The position numbers were made by a program, and so were the translations under genes. A stretch of DNA of 64,000 bases from UBA6059 sp040222235 (GTDB taxonomy: Bacteria > Bacteroidota > Bacteroidia > Cytophagales > Cyclobacteriaceae), in assembly GCA_040222235.1 (NCBI GenBank), contig JAVKDO010000001.1, positions 1-64,000 on the forward strand. The letters are read 5' to 3'. Positions 35,226-44,358 of the stretch are shown in pieces (position 1 is the first letter of the stretch; each line of letters opens with the position of its first letter). The notes under the pieces were generated by a model. That model was not told where the DNA came from. It did no database searches and saw nothing but the letters and a program-made list of their open reading frames with translations.

Positions 35226-36760
35226 ATGATTCAAATCTAAATATTGAGATTCTTTCTATTAGAAAAATCAATTCTAGAGTAAAGGTTTTCCTGAACTTAA
35301 CTTGCAATCCTGTGCATTGTCCCATTGGGTTGTTCCTTATTTTTTTTATCACGGGCACTATACTGGGATGCTCAAATTCAAAAGAAACTGGTCGAGCAGA
35401 AATCAATGAAAATGATGAAATCAAAAAGACCAATGTATTTCTCATTTATGTTGATGACCTAAAGCCTATACTGGGTGCCTATGGGAATACGCTGGTACAC
35501 TCACCAAATATGGATGCTTTGGCAGCAGATGCATTGGTATTTAACAAAGCTTTTGCGACTGTACCTACATGTGGACCTTCAAGGGCCAGTATGCTGACCG
35601 GCATGATGCCCACCAGGAAGCGGTTCTATCGTAATCTAGACCAGGGAAACGCCCAAACTGAGGTACCTGAGGCATTGGCATTACCAGGATTCTTTAAGCA
35701 GCAGGGTTACCGAACACTTTCGCTGGGAAAGATCTATCATTCAGCATCGGATAATGAGCAGAACTGGTCAGAAAAGCCATTTAGAGGTTTTAAGACCAAC
35801 AATAAAGATTATGTATTAAAAGAAAATATCGAGCTAGCGCTAGCTAACCCGAAAGCAAGATCGGTCGCCTATGAGATAGCCGATACAACAGACAATGCTT
35901 ATCTGGACGGTAGATTGCCAGCAGAGGCATTGAAAAAATTGAAGGAGTCTATGAAATCTGACTCAGCATTATTTATGGCGGTTGGTTTTCTTAAACCACA
36001 TTTACCATTCAATGCTCCAAAGAAATATTGGGACATGTATGATCCTAATGAAATTCCCTTTCCTACCAATTATACTGCTCCGGAAAAATCTCCCAGTGAA
36101 TCCTTACATGAATTTAATGAGTTGCGCACTTACACAGATATTCCTAATGATGATGAACCACTAGACTCGGCCCTTGTCACGCATTTGATTCATGGGTACT
36201 ATGCTGCGACAAGTTACGTAGATGCTCAGGTAGGAAAATTCATACAAGGATTGAAAGATGAGGGCATATATGATGAAAGTATCATTGTACTCTTGGGTGA
36301 CCATGGCTGGTTTTTGGGAGAGCATGCGATGTGGTGCAAGCACGCCAATTATACTGAAGCCCTACGGACGGCTTTAATGATTAAGTTTCCCAATAGTGGG
36401 CGTAAAGGAGTAAGCGATTTACCCGTGAGTTTGGTGGAAATTTACCCAACTTTAGTAGATATGCTGGGTAAAGAAGCACCTTCTCATTTGCAGGCCCAGT
36501 CCATCCTACCACAACTTGAGGAAGAAAAAGGGGGTGTACAAAGCAAAGAGGTTTTTGCTCGATGGAAGAATGGATACACTTTGATAAAAGGGAGTTATGC
36601 CTATACAGAATTTTCCGACAGTTCAGATAAAATGATCTCCCGTATGCTTTATGACCATTCGGTAGACCCCAACGAAAATGTCAATATTGTGGATAAAGTG
36701 AAACCATCGATTATTCAAGAGCTATCTGCTAGTCTCGAACACCATATGACCAGCTATTAA
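35222..36760 (+). CDS. S1-family sulfatase, iduronate-2-sulfatase-like, lipoprotein
   Basis: The 512-residue protein has a lipobox ILGC (Cys50) after a hydrophobic helix. The formylglycine motif is TCGPSRASMLTG (Cys117), with metal-binding YVDDLKP (Asp78, Asp79), LKPHLPFNAP and LLGDHGWFLGEHAMWCKHANYTE. This pattern is that of the iduronate-2-sulfatase-like branch (S1_7), whose members act on 2-O-sulfated uronates. The 49-residue leader before the lipobox is longer than normal, and the GTG start overlaps the GH28 stop, so a later start is possible although no in-frame Met occurs before the helix. It needs a formylglycine-generating enzyme encoded elsewhere. Confidence 0.9.
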   Translation: MNDSNLNIEILSIRKINSRVKVFLNLTCNPVHCPIGLFLIFFITGTILGCSNSKETGRAEINENDEIKKTNVFLIYVDDLKPILGAYGNTLVHSPNMDALAADALVFNKAFATVPTCGPSRASMLTGMMPTRKRFYRNLDQGNAQTEVPEALALPGFFKQQGYRTLSLGKIYHSASDNEQNWSEKPFRGFKTNNKDYVLKENIELALANPKARSVAYEIADTTDNAYLDGRLPAEALKKLKESMKSDSALFMAVGFLKPHLPFNAPKKYWDMYDPNEIPFPTNYTAPEKSPSESLHEFNELRTYTDIPNDDEPLDSALVTHLIHGYYAATSYVDAQVGKFIQGLKDEGIYDESIIVLLGDHGWFLGEHAMWCKHANYTEALRTALMIKFPNSGRKGVSDLPVSLVEIYPTLVDMLGKEAPSHLQAQSILPQLEEEKGGVQSKEVFARWKNGYTLIKGSYAYTEFSDSSDKMISRMLYDHSVDPNENVNIVDKVKPSIIQELSASLEHHMTSY

Positions 36761-36791
36761 TGAATAATCTCAATTATTTTAAGAATCATGG

Positions 36792-38195
36792 TTATAAACT
36801 AGGTGGAAGTTTTGTCTGATCAAATTTCACACCGGTCAATCGATCTGTGTTGTCTGCTCGCCTTCTTTCAGAAGCAGGAAAATCATTGGTTTCAACGATC
36901 CATTCCTCTAGCTTATTTTTCAGTTGATCGGCAATAGAGTCAAGGCTATTATTCCCAATTAGGTTATTCAATTCATAAGGATCACTCTCCAAATCATAAA
37001 GCTCATATTCAGGCCGTGGATTTTGGAAGAGAACTTGCTGTGCCTTTGTAAGATTGTTATTGTTTTTCTCTGCTAACAGACTCTTAAAGCTAGGTGAGTT
37101 GCCAATATCTGCAGGCGTACCAAAAGGAACATCCAGATAGGCATTTTTAATCAGCTTATATCTCTGCGACCGAATAGTTCGGATATGTTCGTCACAATTA
37201 TGCCAATTGCGTTCGGCAAAAATGTATTCACGGCTCACCGTTTCATGACCATCCAATAAACCTATTGCTGGGGAGCCCTGAGCAGCTTCAGGCGTTTCTA
37301 AGCCTACCAATTGAGTAATGCTTGGTACCAGGTCTACCAGACTGATGAGTGCGTTGGTACGTTGATTGGGGCTGACCCGATCAGGCCAGTGAATAATCAG
37401 GGGTGTTTTGATGCCTGCATCATATACAGTACCCTTGGCTCTGGGAAAAGGAGCGCCATTATCAGAGATAAAGATGACAAGCGTGTTATTCAACTCGTTC
37501 CTTTTTTCCAGCGACGCTAAATACTGGCCAATTTGTTGATCCATACGTCGAATTTCATCGTAGTAATTTGCCACATCATTCCGTGTCGGAAGATCATCCA
37601 CCCAGTACGGTAGAAGTGCTACTTGCTCAGGTGATTGTGGATCTACAAATATGCTATCGCGATACGTTCTGTGTGGGTCCCTGAAACCTACCCACATAAA
37701 GAATGGGTGGTTGCCGGATTGATCAACGAATTGATCAAAAGCATCCAATGAAGGATTTATAAAATCAAATTGTGAATCTCCATTGGGACCCAAATGACTC
37801 TTATCCAACAGTCCTGTGTAGTATTTTTTTTCCTTGAGCATTGCCGGGAGCAGTTGAACTGTATCCGGAAGTGGCATATGTAAATCTTCGGCTCCCGTAG
37901 CATGCGGAAACCTTCCTGATAGAATACTGATCCTTGATGGTGAACACTGGGCGATGGTGAGAAATGCATTATCAGCCACTTTTCCATTGGCTGCTAGTTT
38001 ATCGAGGTTGGGTGTCACGATATATTCATTTCCATAACAACCAAAGTCCTCCCAGCCCGCATCATCAGCAACAAGAATAAGGATGTTGGGTAATTCCTCC
38101 TTTTCTTCAGGTTTGGGTTGGCAACCCCCAAAAAGGTTGATAATCAACAATAGGCTGGCATAAAATATCATTGGACGATGTATAGACTTTTTCAT
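36792..38195 (-). CDS. S1-family sulfatase, N-sulfoglucosamine sulfohydrolase-like, lipoprotein
   Basis: The 467-residue protein has a lipobox FGGC (Cys25). The formylglycine motif is QCSPSRISILSGRFPHATGA (Cys84), with ADDAGWEDFGCYGN, KSHLGP, FRDPHRTY and FISDNGAPFPRAKGTVYDAGIKTP. The SPHATGAED-type segment and the short DPHR motif resemble the heparan N-sulfatase branch (S1_8), which also includes 6-O-sulfatases. It is the downstream gene of a two-sulfatase minus-strand unit, 27 bases from the next. Whether the natural substrate has N-sulfate cannot be judged from sequence. Confidence 0.88.
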   Translation of the reverse strand: MKKSIHRPMIFYASLLLIINLFGGCQPKPEEKEELPNILILVADDAGWEDFGCYGNEYIVTPNLDKLAANGKVADNAFLTIAQCSPSRISILSGRFPHATGAEDLHMPLPDTVQLLPAMLKEKKYYTGLLDKSHLGPNGDSQFDFINPSLDAFDQFVDQSGNHPFFMWVGFRDPHRTYRDSIFVDPQSPEQVALLPYWVDDLPTRNDVANYYDEIRRMDQQIGQYLASLEKRNELNNTLVIFISDNGAPFPRAKGTVYDAGIKTPLIIHWPDRVSPNQRTNALISLVDLVPSITQLVGLETPEAAQGSPAIGLLDGHETVSREYIFAERNWHNCDEHIRTIRSQRYKLIKNAYLDVPFGTPADIGNSPSFKSLLAEKNNNNLTKAQQVLFQNPRPEYELYDLESDPYELNNLIGNNSLDSIADQLKNKLEEWIVETNDFPASERRRADNTDRLTGVKFDQTKLPPSL

Positions 38196-38222
38196 CAGTG
38201 TTTTTATAATGAGATTAAAGGT

Positions 38223-39752
38223 TTACTCTGAAGCTTGTTTCATCCTTGATTTCCATTCCAGAAAGTCATTATTCATTTGCTCAACCCGCATAGAATTATC
38301 TTTTGCTAGATTTTTGGTTTCAAAGGGGTCTGTTGCCAGGTCAAATAACTCCCATGGCCCATTACCTTCGACGACCAGCTTCCACTTGCCATCCCTCACT
38401 GCCCGGCCATCCTGCCATTCCCAAAACAACACACGTTCCTCAATTTTCTCTGGCGAGAAGACCTGTGATACACCCGATGTAGCTACTGCCGCGTTAAGTT
38501 TTTCTGAGTTAGACATTGAGACCTGCACTAAGCTCGGTAGTACATCTATAAAATGTCCGGCTTTCTGCATTTCGATGTGGCCTTTAGGGATGTTTTCAGG
38601 CCAATGTACAATCGCCGGTGTATTGATGCCACCTTCATAGCTGTAGTTTTTGAAGTATCTGAATGGTGTATTACTCACATTGGCCCAGTTTTCACCAAGT
38701 GAAGTCCATTCGCCGACGGTTCCTATTTCTCCAGTACCCTCAATCTCCACCATCTCAGCCGAGGCACCATTATCCGATAGGAATATGATCAGCGTATTTT
38801 CAAAGTCACCGGAGGTTTTCAGTTGTCTGATGATCCGGCCGATGTTCTGGTCTAGTCGATCAATCATCGCGGCATAAACGGCCATTTTCTTAGCTTCAAT
38901 GGCTCGCTCCGCTGGGCTAAGCTGATTCCACGGCGTGTAGGTCGGTTGCGGTAGTTTGAGCGATGGATTGATCAGTCCAAGGCTTTTTTGCTTTTCAAAT
39001 CGCGCCTGCTGTATGGCTTCATAGCCCACCTTATAGGTGGTCTCATATTTTGCAATATCTTCTGGCCATGCCATGAGCGGGTCATGAGGAGCTGTATAGG
39101 CGAGGTACAAAAAGAATGGCTTTTGCTCGTCCTTCGGTTCTCTCAACCAGTCGAGTGCTGCATCGGTGAATGCATCGGTGGTATAAAAATCCTTCTCTGG
39201 CGTATAAGGCTCCTGAACTTCACCATCCACTACCCACTTGCGTACCCTTTTTTGAGCAGGGACCGGTTCATTGGCTCGCTGTATACCTGGATTGAAGTGG
39301 TTGCTGGCGCCACTCCATAATCCATAGTATCCACCGAATCCAAGGTCATCCACCGGATGATCCGGCCCGTGATGCTTGCCACTCCAAAAAGTGTTGTAAC
39401 CAAACTGTTCTAGTGTAGAGCCAATCGTATTTTTAGTCGTCCAGTTTTTTTTGTAAGTAGTACCTGCACCCACTTGCTGAGCGTAATGTCCAGTAAGTAG
39501 GGCAGCTCTTGAAGGAAAGCACTTGGCGGTATTATAAAATTGAGTAAAGCGAGTACCGTCAAACGCGAGCTGATCGAGATGCGGAGTAGCTATTTCACTA
39601 CCGTAACAGCCAAGATCGGACCAGCCCATGTCATCCGCCAGGATCAATAAGATATTGGGTGGGTGGCTAGATGGCTTTTTTGGTTGACTAGAGCAACCGA
39701 AACAAGTAATTACGGCCAACAGACAGGAATAATTAATAATATCTAATCTCAT
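38223..39752 (-). CDS. S1-family arylsulfatase, lipoprotein
   Basis: The 509-residue protein has a lipobox CFGC (Cys20). The formylglycine motif is KCFPSRAALLTGHYAQQVG (Cys78), with LADDMGWSDLGCYGSE, TFWSGKHHG, YTAPHDPLMAWPEDI, FLSDNGASAEM and NYSYEGGINTPAIVHWP. This is the arylsulfatase A-like branch (close to S1_4), broad in substrate and including exo-acting carbohydrate sulfatases. It is the first gene of the minus-strand sulfatase pair and is divergent from the GH105 operon across 302 bases. The position specificity remains unknown. Confidence 0.9.
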   Translation of the reverse strand: MRLDIINYSCLLAVITCFGCSSQPKKPSSHPPNILLILADDMGWSDLGCYGSEIATPHLDQLAFDGTRFTQFYNTAKCFPSRAALLTGHYAQQVGAGTTYKKNWTTKNTIGSTLEQFGYNTFWSGKHHGPDHPVDDLGFGGYYGLWSGASNHFNPGIQRANEPVPAQKRVRKWVVDGEVQEPYTPEKDFYTTDAFTDAALDWLREPKDEQKPFFLYLAYTAPHDPLMAWPEDIAKYETTYKVGYEAIQQARFEKQKSLGLINPSLKLPQPTYTPWNQLSPAERAIEAKKMAVYAAMIDRLDQNIGRIIRQLKTSGDFENTLIIFLSDNGASAEMVEIEGTGEIGTVGEWTSLGENWANVSNTPFRYFKNYSYEGGINTPAIVHWPENIPKGHIEMQKAGHFIDVLPSLVQVSMSNSEKLNAAVATSGVSQVFSPEKIEERVLFWEWQDGRAVRDGKWKLVVEGNGPWELFDLATDPFETKNLAKDNSMRVEQMNNDFLEWKSRMKQASE

Positions 39753-40054
39753 TTGTTCATATCATGTTGATTTAATCAATGACGTATGACGTGTTTCAAT
39801 GGTCATAGCTATATGACGAAAGGGACAGGCGATATACCTTACATGAGGGTATATACTGGCCTAAACTCATGAGCCCAATGTTTTGATTCATTGATTAGAT
39901 TCTAATGATCTGAGCTATTTAGCTTACAATTGAGATGAACTTAATAACAATGCTGCAAGAATGATCGAAGAAGTAGTGGCTTACTTAGCTTTATCTCGTC
40001 TTATATGCATTAATTGATGTGGACAAGTAACTACAAACTCAACAACCCAAAGAA
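39753..40054. other. divergent promoter region, sulfatases and GH105 operon
   Basis: The 302-base AT-rich gap separates two divergent units and should hold both promoters. I see no LacI-type palindrome like that at 18550, and no convincing TTTG/TAnnTTTG pair. Confidence 0.4.
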
Positions 40055-41803
40055 ATGATAAAAGCCTTCACTACTAACACTTCAATCGTCATCCACCGCA
40101 TTGCCTTGGTGGGACTACTTGCCTTGATCGCACCTTTTTTAGCAGTTGCTCAAAGTCCCGAAGATGTCTTGTCTACCACACGTAAGGTAGCCGACAAGAT
40201 CATCAGGGAGACCGCCTTTGAGTATCGCAATGAAGTCCTGACCAGCAACTATTGGTCACAATTTCAAACGCTTGTGCCTGACAATGCTGCGTCCATCGCC
40301 AAAGGGTCTATTCTGGCAGATGCAGCGGGCAGGCTAAGGATGGGTTTGGCCTTCAAAGGAAGTATTACAGTTTTCGTCAATGGCGAGGAGGCTTTTTCGG
40401 GTCAAAGTGACGCTGTTGAGCTATTGGAGTACAACTACAACATGTTTAGGTCGCAGGAAGATTTCGAGGTTGACCTTGATAAGGGAGCTAATGATATCAT
40501 TGTTCTCTGCGAAGGAGGTGAAGTCAATGTAATGATGTTGCCGTTAAACGAAAAGGATGAACGTGACAACAGCGCGTCATTTGTTGATTTGGTGACTGAG
40601 CCGTTCGACAGTCATTGGCTGGTAAGCGGGCCCTACATCGATGCTTCTCCAAATGAACTACTAAAGCTGGGTCAGGCTAAGAACGACCTGAACTATACTC
40701 AAAAAGGACAAGCCTGGCGTGTGCCGACCTTTCCAATCGCCAGGCAATTGGTGGTGCCGGAAGAAGCATCTTTTCAGCGCCATCCCTACTCAGAGTGGCA
40801 TTATGCCAATGGTGGTACAATGCTAGGTATCCTGAACCTTTATTCGGTGACCGATGACGATAAGTACTTCGAATTTGTTAATCGCTTCGCTGACCATGTC
40901 AAAGACAATATGGACAAGGACCGTTGGCAGTTTGAGAATATCCCTGCTCTTCGTGCAGCACAGTATCGGCTGTTTCGACTGACGATGCTGGACGATTCAG
41001 GAGGTCCTGCTATACCATTCGTCGAATTGAGACGAACCTACGACGTGGACAAGTACAATAGCATACTTGAGGACGTCCTGGAGCATGTGACCAAGCGACA
41101 AGATCGACTTGAAGACAATACACTCTGTCGGAGTGAGCCTGAGGCCAATACCATTTGGGGTGACGACCTGTTTATGTCTACTCCGTTTCTACTTAGGATG
41201 GCACTGGCTACAGGCAATGACGCACTTTTTGATGATGTCGCGCATCAGATCATCCAGTTCAACAAGTACCTGATGAACCCTGAAACAGGGTTGTATTTCC
41301 ATGGCTACTACGCCGACCGTGGCGAACCCGCTCCATTCCAATGGGGACGAGCCAACGGATGGGTCACCTGGGCGATGAGTGAAGCATTAATGTTAATGCC
41401 AAAGAAGCACAAGGACTACAAAAAGATCCTCAAGATCTACCGCAATCATCTGGCTTCCCTCGTAAAATACCAGGAAGAGAGTGGTATCTGGCATCAGATC
41501 CTCAACGATCCTTCCACCTACGAGGAGACCTCATGCACAGCCATGTACACACTCTCCATGGCCCGTGGTATCAACAATGGCTGGCTGGATGCAGACTACC
41601 GTGAAAATGTATTGGCTGGCTGGAATGCTGTGACGAATAAAATCGACGAAGATGGAACCGTGAATAGGATCTGTAGAGGAACAGGGATCGGTACATCAGT
41701 GGCTTTTTATAATGAACGCAAAACCTTTCCTCATGATCCCAGAGGTCTCGGAGCGGTATTGACCGCAGGGTCAGAAGTGTATAAAATGCTTACAGAAGAC
41801 TAA
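40055..41803 (+). CDS. GH105 unsaturated rhamnogalacturonyl hydrolase with N-terminal beta domain
   Basis: The 582-residue protein has a signal peptide (about 1-32) and a beta-sandwich sugar-binding-like domain (about 60-220, GRLRMGLAFKGSITVFVNGEEAFSG). The GH105 alpha/alpha barrel begins near 240 and shows WHYANGGTMLGILNLY, the catalytic IWGDDLFMSTPFLLRMA (Asp370/371), FQWGRANGWVTWAMSEAL and HDPRGLGAVLTAGSE. GH105 enzymes hydrolyse unsaturated uronates from pectin or ulvan lyase products, linked to rhamnose in known cases. Having both GH88 and GH105 suggests two different unsaturated linkages. The N-terminal domain is an addition compared with the usual roughly 370-residue enzymes. Confidence 0.92.
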   Translation: MIKAFTTNTSIVIHRIALVGLLALIAPFLAVAQSPEDVLSTTRKVADKIIRETAFEYRNEVLTSNYWSQFQTLVPDNAASIAKGSILADAAGRLRMGLAFKGSITVFVNGEEAFSGQSDAVELLEYNYNMFRSQEDFEVDLDKGANDIIVLCEGGEVNVMMLPLNEKDERDNSASFVDLVTEPFDSHWLVSGPYIDASPNELLKLGQAKNDLNYTQKGQAWRVPTFPIARQLVVPEEASFQRHPYSEWHYANGGTMLGILNLYSVTDDDKYFEFVNRFADHVKDNMDKDRWQFENIPALRAAQYRLFRLTMLDDSGGPAIPFVELRRTYDVDKYNSILEDVLEHVTKRQDRLEDNTLCRSEPEANTIWGDDLFMSTPFLLRMALATGNDALFDDVAHQIIQFNKYLMNPETGLYFHGYYADRGEPAPFQWGRANGWVTWAMSEALMLMPKKHKDYKKILKIYRNHLASLVKYQEESGIWHQILNDPSTYEETSCTAMYTLSMARGINNGWLDADYRENVLAGWNAVTNKIDEDGTVNRICRGTGIGTSVAFYNERKTFPHDPRGLGAVLTAGSEVYKMLTED

Positions 41804-41862
41804 TCAGATCTAGCCTCTTACATTCTCAATAGATCAATTATCAGTTAAACGGAGATAGAATC

Positions 41863-44349
41863 ATGCGGTACACGATTATCATATTCGCCATACTCACCAA
41901 TGTCAGTGTCTGCATGGGACAGCTCAAATGGCAACCTTATTACTTCGATTGTGGCCCTGCTGATTCAGAGCTTCAGGAAGGTGCACAGCGCTTGTCTCCC
42001 GAAGATGAGTACAAGGCAGATAAGGGCCTTGGTTGGATTGATCCTACCGGAAATGGATTTGTCAATGAAGATTTCAAGCGTTCCCGAGATGCATTCAATA
42101 TTGATGGCATTGCAGCTCCCTCACTAGACCTTAGAGTTGACCTTCCTACCGGAAAATGGTGGGTGACCCTAATGATGGACGCTGGTTACGAAGACTCTTC
42201 TACTGTTAGCCTGAAAATCAATGAGGAATTGATCGATTTGAGTTGGCATGCATTTCAGCCCTCAGCAGAACCTCGGAAGGAGCTGCAGCCCAGCTATAGA
42301 GTCTATCAAGGAGCATTTGATGTGAATGAATCTTTGCTTATCAGCATAATGGGTGGGGATAACGAGGCGAGACTACTTGGACTATCATTGATTCCTCATC
42401 AGGAGCCTACAGGTACTGCACAGCAAGGTTTCGCTACCGAAATCCAATCCCTTGGAAAATATTCCAGTGAAGTTGCGGTAGCGCCAATCCTTGAAAGGCT
42501 ACAAATACTCAGTGCTAGCAATCCCCGTGATCCATATTATGCCTACTGGAGTAATCAACTTGATTTGCTCGCTAGAGCGGAAGATCACTTCATGAAGCGT
42601 GGATGGGAAAAATACATTCAGACGACAGGCCTAAGTATCTGGGGACAACTACACCAGGCGGTCATGATCCTCGATGGAATGCTCAATCATCCTCAGGCAG
42701 CTGACAGCCCATTATACGAGCGGACGTTGTTTTTGAGAGGCCGTATACTCTACTGGCTGGGACTGGAAAGGGGAGGCCCCAACGAAATTGCACAAGGCAG
42801 AAAGGACTTGGCAAAATTATATGAGATGTACCCTGAAGATAACTTACTAGCGATGTACAACGGCAAGCCAGTGGATATTCCAGATGCTTGTGACGAGCTT
42901 GCGGTTGATGCAAATGCACCACGATGGTCCTCCAAACAACTAGAACTGCTCTGTAGAATGAGAAACATTGCCCACTGGTGGGTGCTAGAGCAGCAAGCGG
43001 AGAATGGTGAGTTTGGTGGTAAGCTGGGCGATGATGTCGAGCTGCTGCGGTGGTGGACGCCAGTATTGCTCTCAGGAGATTCTTTGTCTTTCGTAGGTTG
43101 GTCGAAACTAGCAGATGAGATCTTTCAGAACCGGAAGGTGTACAAGGGCTATTCTAAGAAACCGCTAGACGTAGAGCACGCTTCAGAGTTTATTGCGGAT
43201 ACGGCCCCTATGATGGCTGTGTGTAGTGATGATCAAGTGTACCTTGATCGTCTACGATACTCTGTTGATTATTTTATGGATTTATGGACTGGAAAATCTG
43301 ATAAGGGCAATAGGTTTTTCAAATCCTCTTGGTTCAGTTCTACTGAAGTAGATGAGAATCCACCGCGCAACAGGGATCATGGGTACAATGCCAGAGCAAC
43401 AAAAGCGGTGCGATACTACGCATGGAAAACACAGGATGCACAGGTGATAGAAGCATTGAATGAATGGTCGGAGGCATGGCTAAGTGCCGCAATGCGCACG
43501 GATAAGGGAAAGCCGGAAGGTGTCATTCCCGCTTCCATCCGATATCCGGATGAAGCATTTAATGGTGACGAATTGACTTGGTACAAAGCAAATATGTACT
43601 GGGACTACTTCGAATGGGAGCAATCCCCGGGGAGCATGATCCTGGATCAGCTACTGTATTCCTACACCTCCACACGCGATGAACGATTTTTAGAACCATT
43701 GTTGAAATCGCTCGAATTGATTGAGAAATATGAGAAGGGCAGTGTTGATGCCGAAGAAGGTTCTGAGGCTTGGGCGGCAGAAATCTTGAAGAGTAAATCA
43801 AGTTTTTGGAGTGTAGCAGCCCAGTGGAGATTCTTAACAGGAAGTACGAGGTTTGACGATTTACTCGAAAAGTATGGCACTCCTTATTTGCGCTACCGCT
43901 TGACAGGGGATGAGGCCCATTTGGAGGAAGGACTCGAAAAAGTCCTCGAAAATGCCCGATACAATACTCCCTTAAAAACCTTCGAAGCAGTACACACTGA
44001 TCGGGTGTACATCAGAGGTTATGAACATCTCACTACCATGCTCACCGGCAATGGATCTAATGAGGGATTGTCGCCACTCTTTGCAGTCACATGGGAAAAT
44101 ACTGATGACAATTTCACGGCGTTGGTCAAAGAAAGTAGTTTCAATCACTTGAGTGTGGAGTTCTATTCTCATGCTGATAATGCCAACGAGATTGATATAA
44201 GGCTATGGCAACTTGAGCCTGGAGAATATCAAATTATCTCTAATGATAAAGGTGGTACCGCAACACCATTAACAATCGTAAGTAAAGGACAGAGGTTAAA
44301 GCTAAACGTCCCTCCGAATGAATTGATTTCGCTAGAGATTAAAGGTTAA
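41863..44349 (+). CDS. large secreted toroid-like protein of unknown family (candidate lyase)
   Basis: The 828-residue protein has a signal peptide (about 1-19). An N-terminal domain (about 22-175) resembles the galactose-binding/CBM-like fold seen before rhamnogalacturonan-active enzymes (YFDCGPADSELQEGAQRLSP, DLPTGKWWVTLMMDAGYEDS). A long, mostly helical region (about 200-740) has repeated Trp- and Tyr-rich helices (RMRNIAHWWVLEQQAENGEFGG, ELLRWWTPVLLSGDS, RDHGYNARATKAVRYYAW), and a beta domain closes the chain. This order is like alpha/alpha-toroid polysaccharide lyases. I recognise no family or catalytic set. It lies between GH105 and a beta-propeller gene in one operon. Confidence 0.7.
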   Translation: MRYTIIIFAILTNVSVCMGQLKWQPYYFDCGPADSELQEGAQRLSPEDEYKADKGLGWIDPTGNGFVNEDFKRSRDAFNIDGIAAPSLDLRVDLPTGKWWVTLMMDAGYEDSSTVSLKINEELIDLSWHAFQPSAEPRKELQPSYRVYQGAFDVNESLLISIMGGDNEARLLGLSLIPHQEPTGTAQQGFATEIQSLGKYSSEVAVAPILERLQILSASNPRDPYYAYWSNQLDLLARAEDHFMKRGWEKYIQTTGLSIWGQLHQAVMILDGMLNHPQAADSPLYERTLFLRGRILYWLGLERGGPNEIAQGRKDLAKLYEMYPEDNLLAMYNGKPVDIPDACDELAVDANAPRWSSKQLELLCRMRNIAHWWVLEQQAENGEFGGKLGDDVELLRWWTPVLLSGDSLSFVGWSKLADEIFQNRKVYKGYSKKPLDVEHASEFIADTAPMMAVCSDDQVYLDRLRYSVDYFMDLWTGKSDKGNRFFKSSWFSSTEVDENPPRNRDHGYNARATKAVRYYAWKTQDAQVIEALNEWSEAWLSAAMRTDKGKPEGVIPASIRYPDEAFNGDELTWYKANMYWDYFEWEQSPGSMILDQLLYSYTSTRDERFLEPLLKSLELIEKYEKGSVDAEEGSEAWAAEILKSKSSFWSVAAQWRFLTGSTRFDDLLEKYGTPYLRYRLTGDEAHLEEGLEKVLENARYNTPLKTFEAVHTDRVYIRGYEHLTTMLTGNGSNEGLSPLFAVTWENTDDNFTALVKESSFNHLSVEFYSHADNANEIDIRLWQLEPGEYQIISNDKGGTATPLTIVSKGQRLKLNVPPNELISLEIKG

Positions 44350-44358
44350 ATAGAAATC

